Below, one piece after another: positions 1 to 8,356 of a stretch of DNA of 64,000 bases; position 1 is the first letter of the stretch, and the number at the start of each line of letters is the position of its first letter. The notes beneath the pieces are model-generated. The model did no database searches. It had not been told where the DNA came from and saw only the letters and a program-made list of their open reading frames with translations. The stretch is from Microcoleus vaginatus_C (GTDB lineage Bacteria; Cyanobacteriota; Cyanobacteriia; Cyanobacteriales; Microcoleaceae). A program made the translations under genes and the position numbers. The stretch is taken from the NCBI GenBank assembly GCA_040004035.1, contig JAMPLN010000006.1, one strand, 5' to 3'.

Positions 1-96
1 CTGCTACAAGTTGCGGCGACTGGTGAGGTTTTGGCTCAGGTTTTTGGCGCTGATAATTCTCTGACTTCTCTGGATTTTCTCACTCTTTCTCCTTAA
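1..96 (+). CDS. 3' end of an unidentified gene (partial)
   Basis: One frame is open from the window edge to a TAA at 94-96 and encodes the last 31 residues of a protein, ending SLDFLTLSP. The composition is normal for coding DNA and the next gene converges on it. The fragment is too short to place in a family, so no function is offered. Confidence 0.5.
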   Translation: MLQVAATGEVLAQVFGADNSLTSLDFLTLSP

Positions 97-143
97 TACC
101 ACAGCGCATTAAACAGCGTGTAAGGTTCCATTCACACAGCACC

Positions 144-701
144 TTACCGCTGTTTATTCAAAAAATCTAATCCTAAAAAAATAGCTGCGATGCTTCCTGC
201 TACACAAATTTCTCGGTTTTTTATTTTTACCAAAACTTCGGCAACGGGGACTAAAACTACTTCAATATCTTCTGTAATATCTAATTGGATTTTGCTGGCA
301 AGCTTGACATTTTTAGCAAAGTATAGGTAGATAGAATTGGTGTCTTTTACGGGGTTATCATATAAGGTTGCTAGTTCCAAAATTTCTTCAGCAACATATC
401 CCGTTTCTTCGGCCAGTTCTCTGGCGGCTGCCAATTTCCCGCTCTCTTCAGCAGGGTTGAAAGATCCGGCAGGCAGTTCCAGCAAAATTTCCCCTACTCC
501 GTGCCTGTATTGGCGCACTAATACAAGTTCTTGCTGCTCTGTCGTGGCAAATACGAGGGCGATATTGGGTCGGACATTAACAAAAAAGTCGTCTATAATT
601 TGTCCGCTTGGCAATTCTATTTCATCTTGTCTAACCTGACACCACTTGTTGTTAAGAACAAAGCGCGATCGCAATAATTTCCATTTAGTTAAATTTTTCA
701 T
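144..701 (-). CDS. Nudix hydrolase, ADP-ribose pyrophosphatase type
   Basis: This 185-residue protein should hydrolyse a nucleoside diphosphate linked to another group, most likely ADP-ribose to AMP and ribose 5-phosphate, in the cytoplasm. The Nudix box lies at about residues 79-102 and ends RELAEETGY, which supplies the metal-binding glutamates. The loop between the first glycine and the RE pair is one residue longer than the textbook spacing. The preceding ELPAG segment and the N-terminal strand region are typical of the ADP-ribose branch. Length is normal. The gene converges with the truncated gene at the window edge and diverges from the AMIN-domain gene. Family assignment is secure; the substrate is inferred from the subfamily. 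Confidence 0.88.
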   Translation of the reverse strand: MKNLTKWKLLRSRFVLNNKWCQVRQDEIELPSGQIIDDFFVNVRPNIALVFATTEQQELVLVRQYRHGVGEILLELPAGSFNPAEESGKLAAARELAEETGYVAEEILELATLYDNPVKDTNSIYLYFAKNVKLASKIQLDITEDIEVVLVPVAEVLVKIKNREICVAGSIAAIFLGLDFLNKQR

Positions 702-791
702 ATCGCAATAATGTTAAACTTTCAGCGTCATCCGAAGGCAAAATTTTCTTATCCCTAATCTATTTCAGATCAAAAATTTCACTTAGCCGCC

Positions 792-2120
792 ATGCCATAC
801 AAAAAATTACTCACCCGATTTGGGGAAGACTTACAAAAATTGACTGTTAATTCTCTACCAGCGGGATTGTTTGCGATCGAGTCACTGAGTCTGAGTCTAG
901 CAGTCGTCGCCGCAGTTGCAGCAGTGCCCGCAACACTGGAACCAGCAAATGCTTCTACAGTCACAAGTTGGAAATTCGATCCGGCGACAAATCAGCTAGA
1001 AATTACTCTCCCAGAGGGAACAACCCCCACATATTCTCTACTCAATCCGTCTCAGATTGCTGTGGATTTGCCCAATACTGAGATCGGAGTAGATGCAACT
1101 CAGCTATACCCGCAAGGTAGAGTGCGTTCTGTGGGGGTGAGTCAACTTCAACCGGGAACGGCGAGAATTCTGCTCAATTTGGCTCCTGGAGTCGGTTTCA
1201 GCGCAGGGCAAGTTCAATTCCAAAGAAGCGGAGTAGAAAATCGCTGGGTGTTGCGTCCTTCGATGGAACCGACTCGGAGCGTGGAAACTCCCCAAACTCA
1301 ACCCCAGCCTGCAATACAAGTACCGCAAAACCAGCAGCCTACAGATTCCAACTCAAATGCGGCCACAGAGGTCGATCGAGCTGAATCTCCTACTTCCCTA
1401 AATCCCGCTACAAATTCTTCGCAGCAGCCAACTCCAAACGATCAAATCCGACCGCTAAGAGTGCCTTTAGTCAATGTTCGCCTTGACGAACGCCGTGGGG
1501 TACAAGCTGCTGCTCTACCCCGCCTAGACCCTCAAATAACGGCTGCTGCTGCACCCCAACAGCGCACGCTTACTTTTGGTGAACCACTTCCTCGCGGCCG
1601 CTCAAATGCTCCTTTGCAGGCTGCGACTGGGGCGAATGTCTTGCTGCCGGCGGGCACGGAGCTCAGTTTGCTATACCCCGGCGATCGGGCTTTGCGACTG
1701 CAAGCGAAGCCCAGCCGAGAGGAAGTGTTGCTGCTGCAAGGGGGAATTCTCGACAATCGCGGTAATACGATCGTACCTGCCAATACGCCAGTCATCGGTC
1801 GGTTTGAAACAACGAACCTCGGCAGTCGATTTGTGGTCGAAGCTATTAGTCTCAACGGTCGCAATATTCCTCTCTTGGCTCGCTCGGAGCCAGTGGGAGG
1901 CCGACGAGCTCAGCCTTCCGATCGCAGTTTGTTGCGAAATACTGGTATTGGTGGCTTAGCTTTGTTCTTGCTGAGCGGCTTTTCTGGTATCGGTTTGTTG
2001 GCGGGGGCCGCCGGTGGTGTTGCTACAACTTACGTGGCTGCTCCTCAACCTGCTACGATTCAACCCGGCCAAATTTTGCAAGTTCAGTTAACCGAAGATT
2101 TCCCCCAGTTTGGTTTTTGA
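792..2120 (+). CDS. AMIN-domain envelope protein with C-terminal membrane segment
   Basis: A 442-residue protein. A hydrophobic stretch rich in Ala and Val at about residues 28-53 looks like a membrane or export signal. An AMIN domain follows at about 55-150 (the WKFDPATNQLEITLP start and the strand pattern are typical). AMIN domains bind peptidoglycan or position envelope machines. A Pro/Gln-rich linker occupies about 155-260. A beta-rich region at about 275-380 carries NTPVIGRF, a pattern also seen in VirB10/TrbI-like C-terminal regions. A Gly-rich hydrophobic segment at about 387-415 is a probable membrane or hairpin segment. The role is inferred as envelope-associated; no enzyme motif is visible. 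The stop is followed directly by a purine-rich repeat tract. Confidence 0.75.
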   Translation: MPYKKLLTRFGEDLQKLTVNSLPAGLFAIESLSLSLAVVAAVAAVPATLEPANASTVTSWKFDPATNQLEITLPEGTTPTYSLLNPSQIAVDLPNTEIGVDATQLYPQGRVRSVGVSQLQPGTARILLNLAPGVGFSAGQVQFQRSGVENRWVLRPSMEPTRSVETPQTQPQPAIQVPQNQQPTDSNSNAATEVDRAESPTSLNPATNSSQQPTPNDQIRPLRVPLVNVRLDERRGVQAAALPRLDPQITAAAAPQQRTLTFGEPLPRGRSNAPLQAATGANVLLPAGTELSLLYPGDRALRLQAKPSREEVLLLQGGILDNRGNTIVPANTPVIGRFETTNLGSRFVVEAISLNGRNIPLLARSEPVGGRRAQPSDRSLLRNTGIGGLALFLLSGFSGIGLLAGAAGGVATTYVAAPQPATIQPGQILQVQLTEDFPQFGF

Positions 2121-2265
2121 AGGAAGGAAGAAGAAGGAAGAAGGAAGAAAGAAGAGGGAAGAAGGAAGAGGGAAGAAGGAAGAGGGAAGAGGTTCGAGGG
2201 AAGAGGTTCGAGGGAAGAGGTTCGAGGGAAGAAGGAAGACTTCATTCTTCCCTCGAACCTCTTCG
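2120..2265. repeat. Purine-rich heptamer tract ending in a 20-bp hairpin
   Basis: The strand shown is almost only A and G, built from degenerate 7-base units (GAAGGAA, GAGGGAA) and three copies of a GGTTCGAGGGAAGA-type unit. The last unit, 2214-2233, is perfectly complementary to 2245-2264, giving a 20-bp stem with an 11-base loop. The tract starts at the stop codon of the AMIN-domain gene and could end its transcript, although no T-run follows. Confidence 0.8.
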
Positions 2266-2307
2266 TTCAAAATTTACTTAGAGCAGTTTTCCATTCTCTG
2301 AAATAAA

Positions 2308-2338
2308 GTAGGGACTTAGGCTTAGCCTAAGTCCCTAC
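2308..2338. repeat. 31-base palindrome (dispersed repeat, possible bidirectional terminator)
   Basis: Arms 2308-2322 and 2324-2338 are perfect inverted repeats of 15 bp around one base (GTAGGGACTTAGGCT and its complement). It lies between converging genes. A degenerate copy starting GTAGGGACTTAG occurs near 39198, so this is a dispersed element. Confidence 0.8.
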
Positions 2339-2383
2339 CCCCTATCTGTACTTCACTCAAATCAAAACCGCTATATAGGCGAT

Positions 2384-2986
2384 TTAGAAATTTTGACCTT
2401 CAGTGGTTGGAGCTATAGAACCCGGTTGGTTGAGGAACAGGTTTTTAGCGCCGTCGTTTTGGTAGATACAGTTAATTTCGGGTTGAGCTTCCAGGGGGCC
2501 GGTGAAGCCAAAGGTGTTCATGCGATTTTTGCAATCGCGCACTTGGTCTTGGCTGATGAGTTTTCTTTGTTCCAGAATTGCCCAGTTATTGGTTCGCAGG
2601 ACGCATCCGGGGCGCATACTCGGCTGCGAGATGTAGACGTTGAAAGGGTTGAGGGTGACGTAGAGGCGCATATCTGTCACCATCGCGCTTGCTCCAAACT
2701 GCACGCAAAGTTCTGGGTTCGGGGCGCTGCGATCGATAAATTCACGGGAGGCTACGTTCTCTGGGCTAATTGTAGCTGTGGAGCTAAAGGCAATGCCAAT
2801 CCCAATTCCCAGAATAAAGACGGCTGTTAAAATCCCTAGGGTGGCGGAATTGAGGAAAGAGGGTTTGCCCGACTGAGGTTGACGCCGCGACTGTCCGCCC
2901 ATTGAGCCGGGGTAGTCGGAGTCTTCATCTCCTCGGGATGGGTCGCCGCTGAATCTGTCGTTGTAGGATTTAGGTTTGCGTTTCAT
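2384..2986 (-). CDS. DUF3172 membrane-anchored protein
   Basis: A 200-residue protein of the cyanobacterial DUF3172 family, whose function is unknown. A charged Ser/Gly/Arg-rich N-terminus of about 45 residues precedes one membrane segment at about 48-68. A conserved extracytoplasmic domain follows (NPELCVQFGASAMV, then a stretch with three further cysteines). The cysteines could form disulfides; that is inference. The start ATG at 2984-2986 lacks a strong ribosome binding site. The gene converges with the AMIN-domain gene, with the palindrome between them, and diverges from clpS. Confidence 0.8.
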   Translation of the reverse strand: MKRKPKSYNDRFSGDPSRGDEDSDYPGSMGGQSRRQPQSGKPSFLNSATLGILTAVFILGIGIGIAFSSTATISPENVASREFIDRSAPNPELCVQFGASAMVTDMRLYVTLNPFNVYISQPSMRPGCVLRTNNWAILEQRKLISQDQVRDCKNRMNTFGFTGPLEAQPEINCIYQNDGAKNLFLNQPGSIAPTTEGQNF

Positions 2987-3258
2987 ATAAGGTTCCCTCA
3001 GTTCTGGAGACTCAACAGGTAGTAGTTTGTTATTTTTAGCCGATCGCGCCTTTCTAATATTATGGCGCTAGGAAGGTGGTTGCGGAGGGCCCAGGACACC
3101 CCCTGTGGGTTTGGTGTTGGGTTCACAGCTCGCGATCCACTAAGGGGCTGCCTTGTCTGAATTTTCAGATTTCAATAAAATAGCTGAAAGTGAGATAGTC
3201 TTGCACAGCGGAGGAATCCGGCTCAAGATTGTTGACAAATTTTAACATTTTACAAGTC

Positions 3259-3264
3259 AGGAGG
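3259..3264 (+). promoter_or_regulatory. Ribosome binding site that fixes the clpS GTG start
   Basis: AGGAGG lies nine bases before the GTG at 3274. The reading frame is open further upstream, but this strong site and the family N-terminus select the GTG. Confidence 0.75.
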
Positions 3265-3273
3265 TATAGATTA

Positions 3274-3555
3274 GTGTCTGTCGAAATTATTCAAAAGCCT
3301 TCCACAGTCCGCAAGCTTGCACCGCGCTACCGCGTTCTGCTGCACAATGATGATTTCAATCCTATGGAGTACGTGGTGCAGACTTTGATGGCGACGGTAC
3401 CAAGTCTGACTCAGCCACAGGCGGTAAATGTGATGATGGAAGCCCATACTAACGGGATGGGATTGGTGATTGTTTGCGCTCTCGAACACGCTGAGTTTTA
3501 CGCTGAAACGCTCAATAACCACGGATTGAGCAGCACCATCGAACCTGACGATTAG
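3274..3555 (+). CDS. clpS: ClpS, adaptor of the Clp protease
   Basis: A 93-residue protein that binds the N-domain of ClpC/ClpA and delivers N-end-rule substrates for proteolysis in the cytoplasm. The core is visible: YRVLLHNDDFNPMEYVV, containing the N-degron pocket residues, then an EHAEFY-type helix near the C-terminus. The GTG start at 3274 is chosen from the AGGAGG site. The upstream in-frame ATG would add 15 residues with no family match. Cyanobacteria usually carry more than one ClpS, and I cannot say from this window which paralogue it is. A strong hairpin follows the stop codon. Confidence 0.9.
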   Translation: MSVEIIQKPSTVRKLAPRYRVLLHNDDFNPMEYVVQTLMATVPSLTQPQAVNVMMEAHTNGMGLVIVCALEHAEFYAETLNNHGLSSTIEPDD

Positions 3556-3618
3556 AACCTGACGGTACTGCAACGGATTCGTCCAGCCGGTTTCAGACTC
3601 ATACCGTCAACTCTACAA

Positions 3619-3659
3619 ATACCAAAAAGCCAAGGGTTCGGCCCTTGGCTTTTTGGTAT
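3619..3659. terminator. Hairpin terminator after clpS, possibly bidirectional
   Basis: Arms 3619-3636 and 3642-3659 form an 18-bp stem with a five-base loop (TTCGG). A-rich and T-rich ends flank the GC core (CCAAGGG). It lies between clpS and the converging RNA-binding protein gene and can serve both. Confidence 0.8.
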
Positions 3660-3785
3660 ATTTAATCCGGTAGAGATGGAAATTTGAAGAGCATAGGTTG
3701 TTCGGAACGGCCGGAAGTGGTTCGGAGCTAGGTGAGCTCTCGCGCCAATTTTAACTCTCCAATCTCAAATCGGGATTCGAGGAAA

Positions 3786-4118
3786 TTAATAACGTCCTCC
3801 TCCGCCTCCCCCTCCGCGAGCAAATTTTCCAGGGCCACCGCCGCCCCGGTTGCCGCCACCCCGGCCGCCTTCATCTTCGCGGGGCTTGGCTTTGTTAACT
3901 TTGAGGTCGCGACCCATCCACTCTGCTCCGTCGAGAGCACTAATGGCTGCATCTTCTTCTGCATCTGTGGACATTTCTACAAAACCGAAGCCGCGGGGGC
4001 GACTGGTTTCTCTGTCGGTAGGTAGATGTACTCGCTTAACGGTTCCGTATTCGGCGAAGACGGTGGTGATGTCTTCTTGGGTAACTTGGTAGGATAAGTT
4101 ACCGACGTATATCGACAT
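3786..4118 (-). CDS. Glycine-rich RNA-binding protein (RRM)
   Basis: A 110-residue cyanobacterial Rbp-type protein: a single RRM followed by an Arg/Gly-rich tail. The RNP2 motif IYVGNL is at residues 3-8 and RNP1 RGFGFVEM at 42-49; both are complete. The tail from about residue 85 is nearly all Gly, Arg and Asn. Such proteins bind RNA, and the glycine-tailed type is often cold-induced. The start at 4116-4118 is preceded by GGAG at a suitable distance; an upstream in-frame start would add only five residues. Cold-responsive rbp genes usually have a long leader, and about 200 bases upstream are without another gene. Cold induction here is inferred from the family. Confidence 0.9.
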   Translation of the reverse strand: MSIYVGNLSYQVTQEDITTVFAEYGTVKRVHLPTDRETSRPRGFGFVEMSTDAEEDAAISALDGAEWMGRDLKVNKAKPREDEGGRGGGNRGGGGPGKFARGGGGGGGRY

Positions 4119-4405
4119 GAGGAATAACTCCAAAATTTAGACAGTGCGAAGATTTCAGTTTCGGAGAGTCCCCTGCCGATACAGAAGGGCAAGTTTTTAG
4201 ACAATTCTGTAGCAATGAACAAAGCCTGCAACTGAATCTGATTCACACTTGGTACTTTAACATAGAATAGCGTCTTTTGAGTAGGTTTTAGGAGTTAATT
4301 AAGTTGTTCTAATTAAAGGTAAAACTTTTAGGGTATTCAGAAACCTGGTTGATCGGTGTGATGTTTTGCCGGCAGTGGAAGCAGAGAAAGTTATGCCGCC
4401 CGCTC

Positions 4406-5689
4406 TCACCGCAGGAAAGATACATCCACCTTGCCAAAGTTGGTACTCAAAGCTAGGTTTACGTTTTCCAGGGCTTTGACTAACCACACCACGCCTTCTC
4501 GGGTACTGCATTCGTAGTGACCGAACAAAATTGCCAGTCGCTTTTCTAGGTAGGGCTTGACTTTGCCGCAAATTAGTACGATTTTCAGCAGCAAACCTGT
4601 GGTTTGGGTCGGTCCGAGGTTTGAGATTAGGTCGATGAAGACAAAGTGGTTGGGCCGCACAGGACTCTCTACTACTAAAAAGTTCAATAACTGGCTGCAA
4701 GTTCTAATCATTAAAAATTCATTAAACTTCTGATCATCGCTGTGGGGCAGGGTATTTTGTAGTTGCTTATACAATTTTTCGTTAAAGAGACGTTTGCCGT
4801 AGCGGTCATCGGTGACAGAAGAAATCAGGTATTCGTACAAGTCGTCTTTAAAGGAGCCGTAGGACTGATTTGTGCTGGCGTTCGCCGTGAAACGGCCCGC
4901 TAGCTGTCTGTAAGTATCGGCTCCTTCTACTTTTCCCACAAATTGCTTGAGGGCAAAAAACAGTTCCGGGTCGGTCAACAGCGTCGGGTTTTTTATAGGT
5001 TGTATACTTCTTTTGAAGGAAATTGAGGTCCCTTGGCGCGCTGTTTGGGATTTTCTCACTTGGTGAGCCACGTATTGGGAGAGGTTGATCTCAAATTGCT
5101 GCTGCTTTTGAGCTTGGATTTTTTTAATGATTTTCTGCTGTTCGTAGGTGCTGTCGTCGCTCAGGAGGCAGTGTTTGTAGAGGTAAGGGTAACGGGGAAT
5201 TAATGTTCCGAGGGGAAGGGTAGCAGGGGTTTTGCTGTTGCTGCTACTATCTTCATTGCTGTGAGTTATGACTTTGGCTAAGCGTTGGAGGGTGAGGTAC
5301 TGTTCACTTTCGGTAAATTGATTTACTAATTGGGGGATGGAGCCTCGCCCCCGCGATCGATTGTATCCAAATAATATTTTGGGCGCTTCTTCAAACACAG
5401 CTATCAATTCAGGGATGGCCGCTTGCTTGCTGGGGTAAGTTTGCCAGCGGTTGATCAGGATGTGGCAGCAGCGGTTGAGGATGTATTTGAATTCTTGTTC
5501 AGCGTGTTCTGAGCGTGCTATTTTTTCGAGTGCGTCGGCGACGGAGCGATCGGGATATCCGGTACCTTGGATAAACAAAGTGCGAAAGCGGCTGATGAGT
5601 TCGGCCGGCTGCTCTCGTTGTACCAACTCCAGCCAGTGCTTGTAAAGTAGCTGTTCTTCTTCGTGGCTTTGTCTGTTGTAGTCGTTCAC
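4406..5689 (-). CDS. Conserved cyanobacterial protein of unknown function
   Basis: A 427-residue protein, mostly alpha-helical by composition, with no signal peptide or membrane segment. It has charged helices at the N-terminus (HEEEQLLYKHWLELVQRE), a Ser-rich linker at about residues 145-160 and a basic Gln-rich stretch at about 185-205. The C-terminal 150 residues are more hydrophobic (FVFIDLISNLG; LLLKIVLICGKVKPYLEKRLAILFGHYE). I recall similar proteins annotated only as hypothetical in cyanobacteria. It stands alone between the rbp gene and a gene-free stretch. No catalytic motif is recognised. Confidence 0.6.
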   Translation of the reverse strand: MNDYNRQSHEEEQLLYKHWLELVQREQPAELISRFRTLFIQGTGYPDRSVADALEKIARSEHAEQEFKYILNRCCHILINRWQTYPSKQAAIPELIAVFEEAPKILFGYNRSRGRGSIPQLVNQFTESEQYLTLQRLAKVITHSNEDSSSNSKTPATLPLGTLIPRYPYLYKHCLLSDDSTYEQQKIIKKIQAQKQQQFEINLSQYVAHQVRKSQTARQGTSISFKRSIQPIKNPTLLTDPELFFALKQFVGKVEGADTYRQLAGRFTANASTNQSYGSFKDDLYEYLISSVTDDRYGKRLFNEKLYKQLQNTLPHSDDQKFNEFLMIRTCSQLLNFLVVESPVRPNHFVFIDLISNLGPTQTTGLLLKIVLICGKVKPYLEKRLAILFGHYECSTREGVVWLVKALENVNLALSTNFGKVDVSFLR

Positions 5690-6094
5690 TGTGGATTAAC
5701 CCTCCCAGGCTGAGGCAGGAGCTTTCAGCGCTATTATCTTGATGAATTGGCCAATGAATCGCAACAATTGAGTCAACCGAGCTTCTCGCCGGATGAGGCT
5801 TATGGGTAGAAGCTGTCAGCAGCTTAAGCCGATCGATATTTTTGCTTAGTTAAACTATTTACCAACACCAGCATGACATGAATTGTTGGTAATTAGCAAG
5901 GCCTTAAATCACCATCTACTTTGTAAAGTATTGGTAAAGATTGTGGGTGGGTAGGGAATAATTTCTGGGTGGGCGGACCATTTAGTATTAGGATGATCAA
6001 GGTCAATCCTGATCCGCAGCCCGCTGTTAGTTAAATTTGAGGTTGGGCGAGGTAGAATTAGCTGGGAAAATTATTGGAAAGGTGAGTGCTGGTT
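5690..6094. other. Gene-free spacer between diverging genes
   Basis: About 400 bases hold the upstream regions of the conserved unknown (minus) and murF (plus). A repeated TTGGTAA-type motif occurs near 5886-5935. I see no ORF with family resemblance and no RNA gene. Confidence 0.4.
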
Positions 6095-7477
6095 ATGGTT
6101 TGTCGCGTAAGTATCGCCCAACTATCTGAAATTTTAAGTGTACCTTTGCCTGCTGTGTCTAAGGGAGTTTTGACAGCTTTAGGGACAGGTATTGCCACAG
6201 ATACGCGCACTCTTGAGGGGGGCGAAGTATTTTTGGCGCTGCGGGGTGACAATTTTGATGGTCATCAATTTGTGGCAAAAGCCCAGGATTTGGGGGCGAT
6301 TGGCGCGATTGTCGATCGAGATTGGCAAGAGGAATTGCCTAATTTTCCGCTGTTGCGCGTTGACGATACTTTAAAAGCTTACCAGTCGATCGCCCGTTGG
6401 TGGCGTGACCAATTCAGTATACCTATAGTTGCTGTTACTGGTTCTGTAGGTAAAACTACTGTTAAAGAGTTAATTGCGGCGGTTTTGTCAACGAAGGGAA
6501 ATGTTCTTAAAACTCAATATAACTACAACAATGAAATTGGAGTACCAAAAACTCTGTTGGAACTTTCACCGACCCACAATTATGCTGTAATTGAAATGGG
6601 AATGCGCGGGAGTGGCGAAATTGCGCTGCTGTCGCAAATTGCGCGTCCTACTGTGGCGGTAATTACTAATGTAGGAACGGCGCATATCGGGCGATTGGGT
6701 TCGGAAGAGGCGATCGCCAAAGCTAAGTGCGAACTGTTAGCCGAAATGCCTGCTGATAGCATTGCTATTCTAAATCACGATGGTGACAGATTAATCGCAA
6801 CTGCGTCAAAAGTGTGGCAGGGAAAAACTTTAACTTATGGTTTAGAAGGCGGGGATTTGTGGGGAGAATTGCTCAATCCTGATACAATATTAGTAGAAGG
6901 TGTGGAATTGCCGCTGCCACTGCCTGGACGCCACAATGCTGTAAATTATTTGGCGGCTTTGGCCGTAGGAAAAGTTTTAGGTATTGATTGGGAAGTTTTA
7001 AAGCAAGGTTTGTCTGTGCAGTTACCGGATGGACGGGCGCGCCGCTACGATTTGCTGCAGGATATTGTGATTCTAGATGAGACTTACAATGCTGGTTTGG
7101 AGTCGATGTTGGCAGCCCTGAGACTATTAGCAGATACTCCGGGAAAGCGCCGGATTGCGGTGTTGGGAACGATGAAGGAATTGGGCGACAGGGCGATCGA
7201 ATTTCACCGACTAGTGGGAAGGACGGCGCGAGAGTTGAATCTCGATGCTTTGTTTGTTTTTGCTGATTTTGAGGAAGCGGCGGCGATGGCTGCGGGTGCG
7301 GCGGGTTTGCCTTTTGTGGAGGTAGGAGATATTACAGCCAAGGATGGGCGGGAAGATTTAGCAAAGCGGTTGTTGGGATTTGTCGAAAAGGGCGATCGGA
7401 TTTTATTTAAAGCTTCTCATTCAGTTGAGTTGAATCGAGTTGTGGAGAAGTTTAGGGCAGATTTTGCGGGGGAGTAA
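6095..7477 (+). CDS. murF: MurF, UDP-MurNAc-tripeptide D-alanyl-D-alanine ligase
   Basis: This 460-residue Mur ligase adds D-Ala-D-Ala to UDP-MurNAc-tripeptide with ATP, the last cytoplasmic step of the peptidoglycan precursor. The ATP loop TGSVGKTT is at about residues 113-121. It is followed by the YNNEIGVPKTLL segment and, later, GRHNAVNYLAAL, DGRARR and DETYNA, all characteristic of MurF. The ATG at 6095 is preferred because an AAGGTGA site lies nine bases upstream; a GTG at 6086 would add three residues. Length is normal. The gene is single and the next gene converges on it. Confidence 0.95.
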   Translation: MVCRVSIAQLSEILSVPLPAVSKGVLTALGTGIATDTRTLEGGEVFLALRGDNFDGHQFVAKAQDLGAIGAIVDRDWQEELPNFPLLRVDDTLKAYQSIARWWRDQFSIPIVAVTGSVGKTTVKELIAAVLSTKGNVLKTQYNYNNEIGVPKTLLELSPTHNYAVIEMGMRGSGEIALLSQIARPTVAVITNVGTAHIGRLGSEEAIAKAKCELLAEMPADSIAILNHDGDRLIATASKVWQGKTLTYGLEGGDLWGELLNPDTILVEGVELPLPLPGRHNAVNYLAALAVGKVLGIDWEVLKQGLSVQLPDGRARRYDLLQDIVILDETYNAGLESMLAALRLLADTPGKRRIAVLGTMKELGDRAIEFHRLVGRTARELNLDALFVFADFEEAAAMAAGAAGLPFVEVGDITAKDGREDLAKRLLGFVEKGDRILFKASHSVELNRVVEKFRADFAGE

Positions 7478-7600
7478 TAGAAAAGAAATTTTGGGGATTT
7501 GAAATTATGCGAGCGCTTCTAGTCGATCGCCGCCTCAAACTCACGTTTCGATCGCTGATGCGTAGGGTAAGATGCCCATCTGCACCTAAGTCCCGAGGGT

Positions 7601-8035
7601 TCAATATCCCGATCGCTCTAACGGCCCGATTTCAATATCGGGCTCGATCTCAATTATTGAAATTTTGGCATTTTCAACTACTGTATTTCCCATCATTGTA
7701 TTGTGCATTGCCTCAAACTTAGATTCTTCCTTAGCAATTCGTTCGTAGTGCAAAATTACGTGATAACGCTTTTCAATTGGCTCTCCAGAATCTGAAATTT
7801 CCACCGCGTCCCAATCTATATTTTGAGCTTGTTCGGCTTGCTGGCGGTAGCGAGAGGCTAAGTTTTCTAAGGCGATCGCGATCGCGTGTTCTTTCGTTTG
7901 TCCGTAAAAATTCATGGTATCATCAGGGCGATCGCTCAGAGATGACGAAATCTGACAAAGATACTGCCCGTTTGATTGAGCGCAAACGTCGATCGCAATT
8001 GTACCAGCAGTGCGATCGGGATTTATTTCGGTCAT
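7601..8035 (-). CDS. Small protein of unknown function
   Basis: A 144-residue soluble protein, acidic, without signal peptide. Residues 10-30 (GTIAIDVCAQSNGQYLCQISSS) suggest a beta sheet. A helix at about 48-70 (HAIAIALENLASRYRQQAEQ) and a second sheet region with HVILHYERI follow. I do not recognise the family. The ATG has no strong ribosome binding site. It sits between murF and an Uma2 relic. Confidence 0.5.
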   Translation of the reverse strand: MTEINPDRTAGTIAIDVCAQSNGQYLCQISSSLSDRPDDTMNFYGQTKEHAIAIALENLASRYRQQAEQAQNIDWDAVEISDSGEPIEKRYHVILHYERIAKEESKFEAMHNTMMGNTVVENAKISIIEIEPDIEIGPLERSGY

Positions 8036-8066
8036 CTCAACCTCGCTATCTTATGAAATAAAATTG

Positions 8067-8186
8067 CTAAATTGTATCTGGGTCAATATTTAATTCTCGC
8101 AGTTTTGCGGCCGGACGATCGGCTCGTTGAGCCTGTTATTCGGAGCGTTGCGTCTCTTGTTGAGCACGTTGCATTTCTATCAAAAT
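8067..8186 (-). pseudogene. Relic of the C-terminal end of an Uma2-type nuclease gene
   Basis: Read on the minus strand, the frame ending at the TAG at 8067-8069 gives a tail ending AAKLRELNIDPDTI. That matches the Gln/Arg/Ala coiled tail that closes many cyanobacterial Uma2 (DUF820) proteins. An in-frame TAA interrupts it 22 codons before the end, within MQRAQQETQRSE*QAQRAD. No nuclease core lies upstream in frame. An intact Uma2 gene of a type lacking this tail lies just upstream (8357-9001). The identification rests on memory of the tail, so it is moderate. Confidence 0.5.
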
Positions 8187-8356
8187 TGAGATGGAGGAGA
8201 ACATTAGCTATACGGTTTAAGATTTGCTAGACAAAATGGGGGTACATTTGAGGCGATCGCCGATCGCCTGAGTCATCCATCCGCGTCAGTCAGCGTTCAT
8301 CTGCGGGTGCTAAAAAGAGCGTCAAACCCAGCCATCCCCTACGGAATCGCCCTGCT

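Noticed and set aside
3232..3260. TTGACA near clpS as a -35 promoter element
   Set aside because: No acceptable -10 hexamer lies at 16-18 bases; the site is too close to the ribosome binding site.
7507..7722. Open frame of 71 codons after murF
   Set aside because: It overlaps the end of the minus-strand gene at 7601 and its residues are typical of antisense HIP1-rich sequence.
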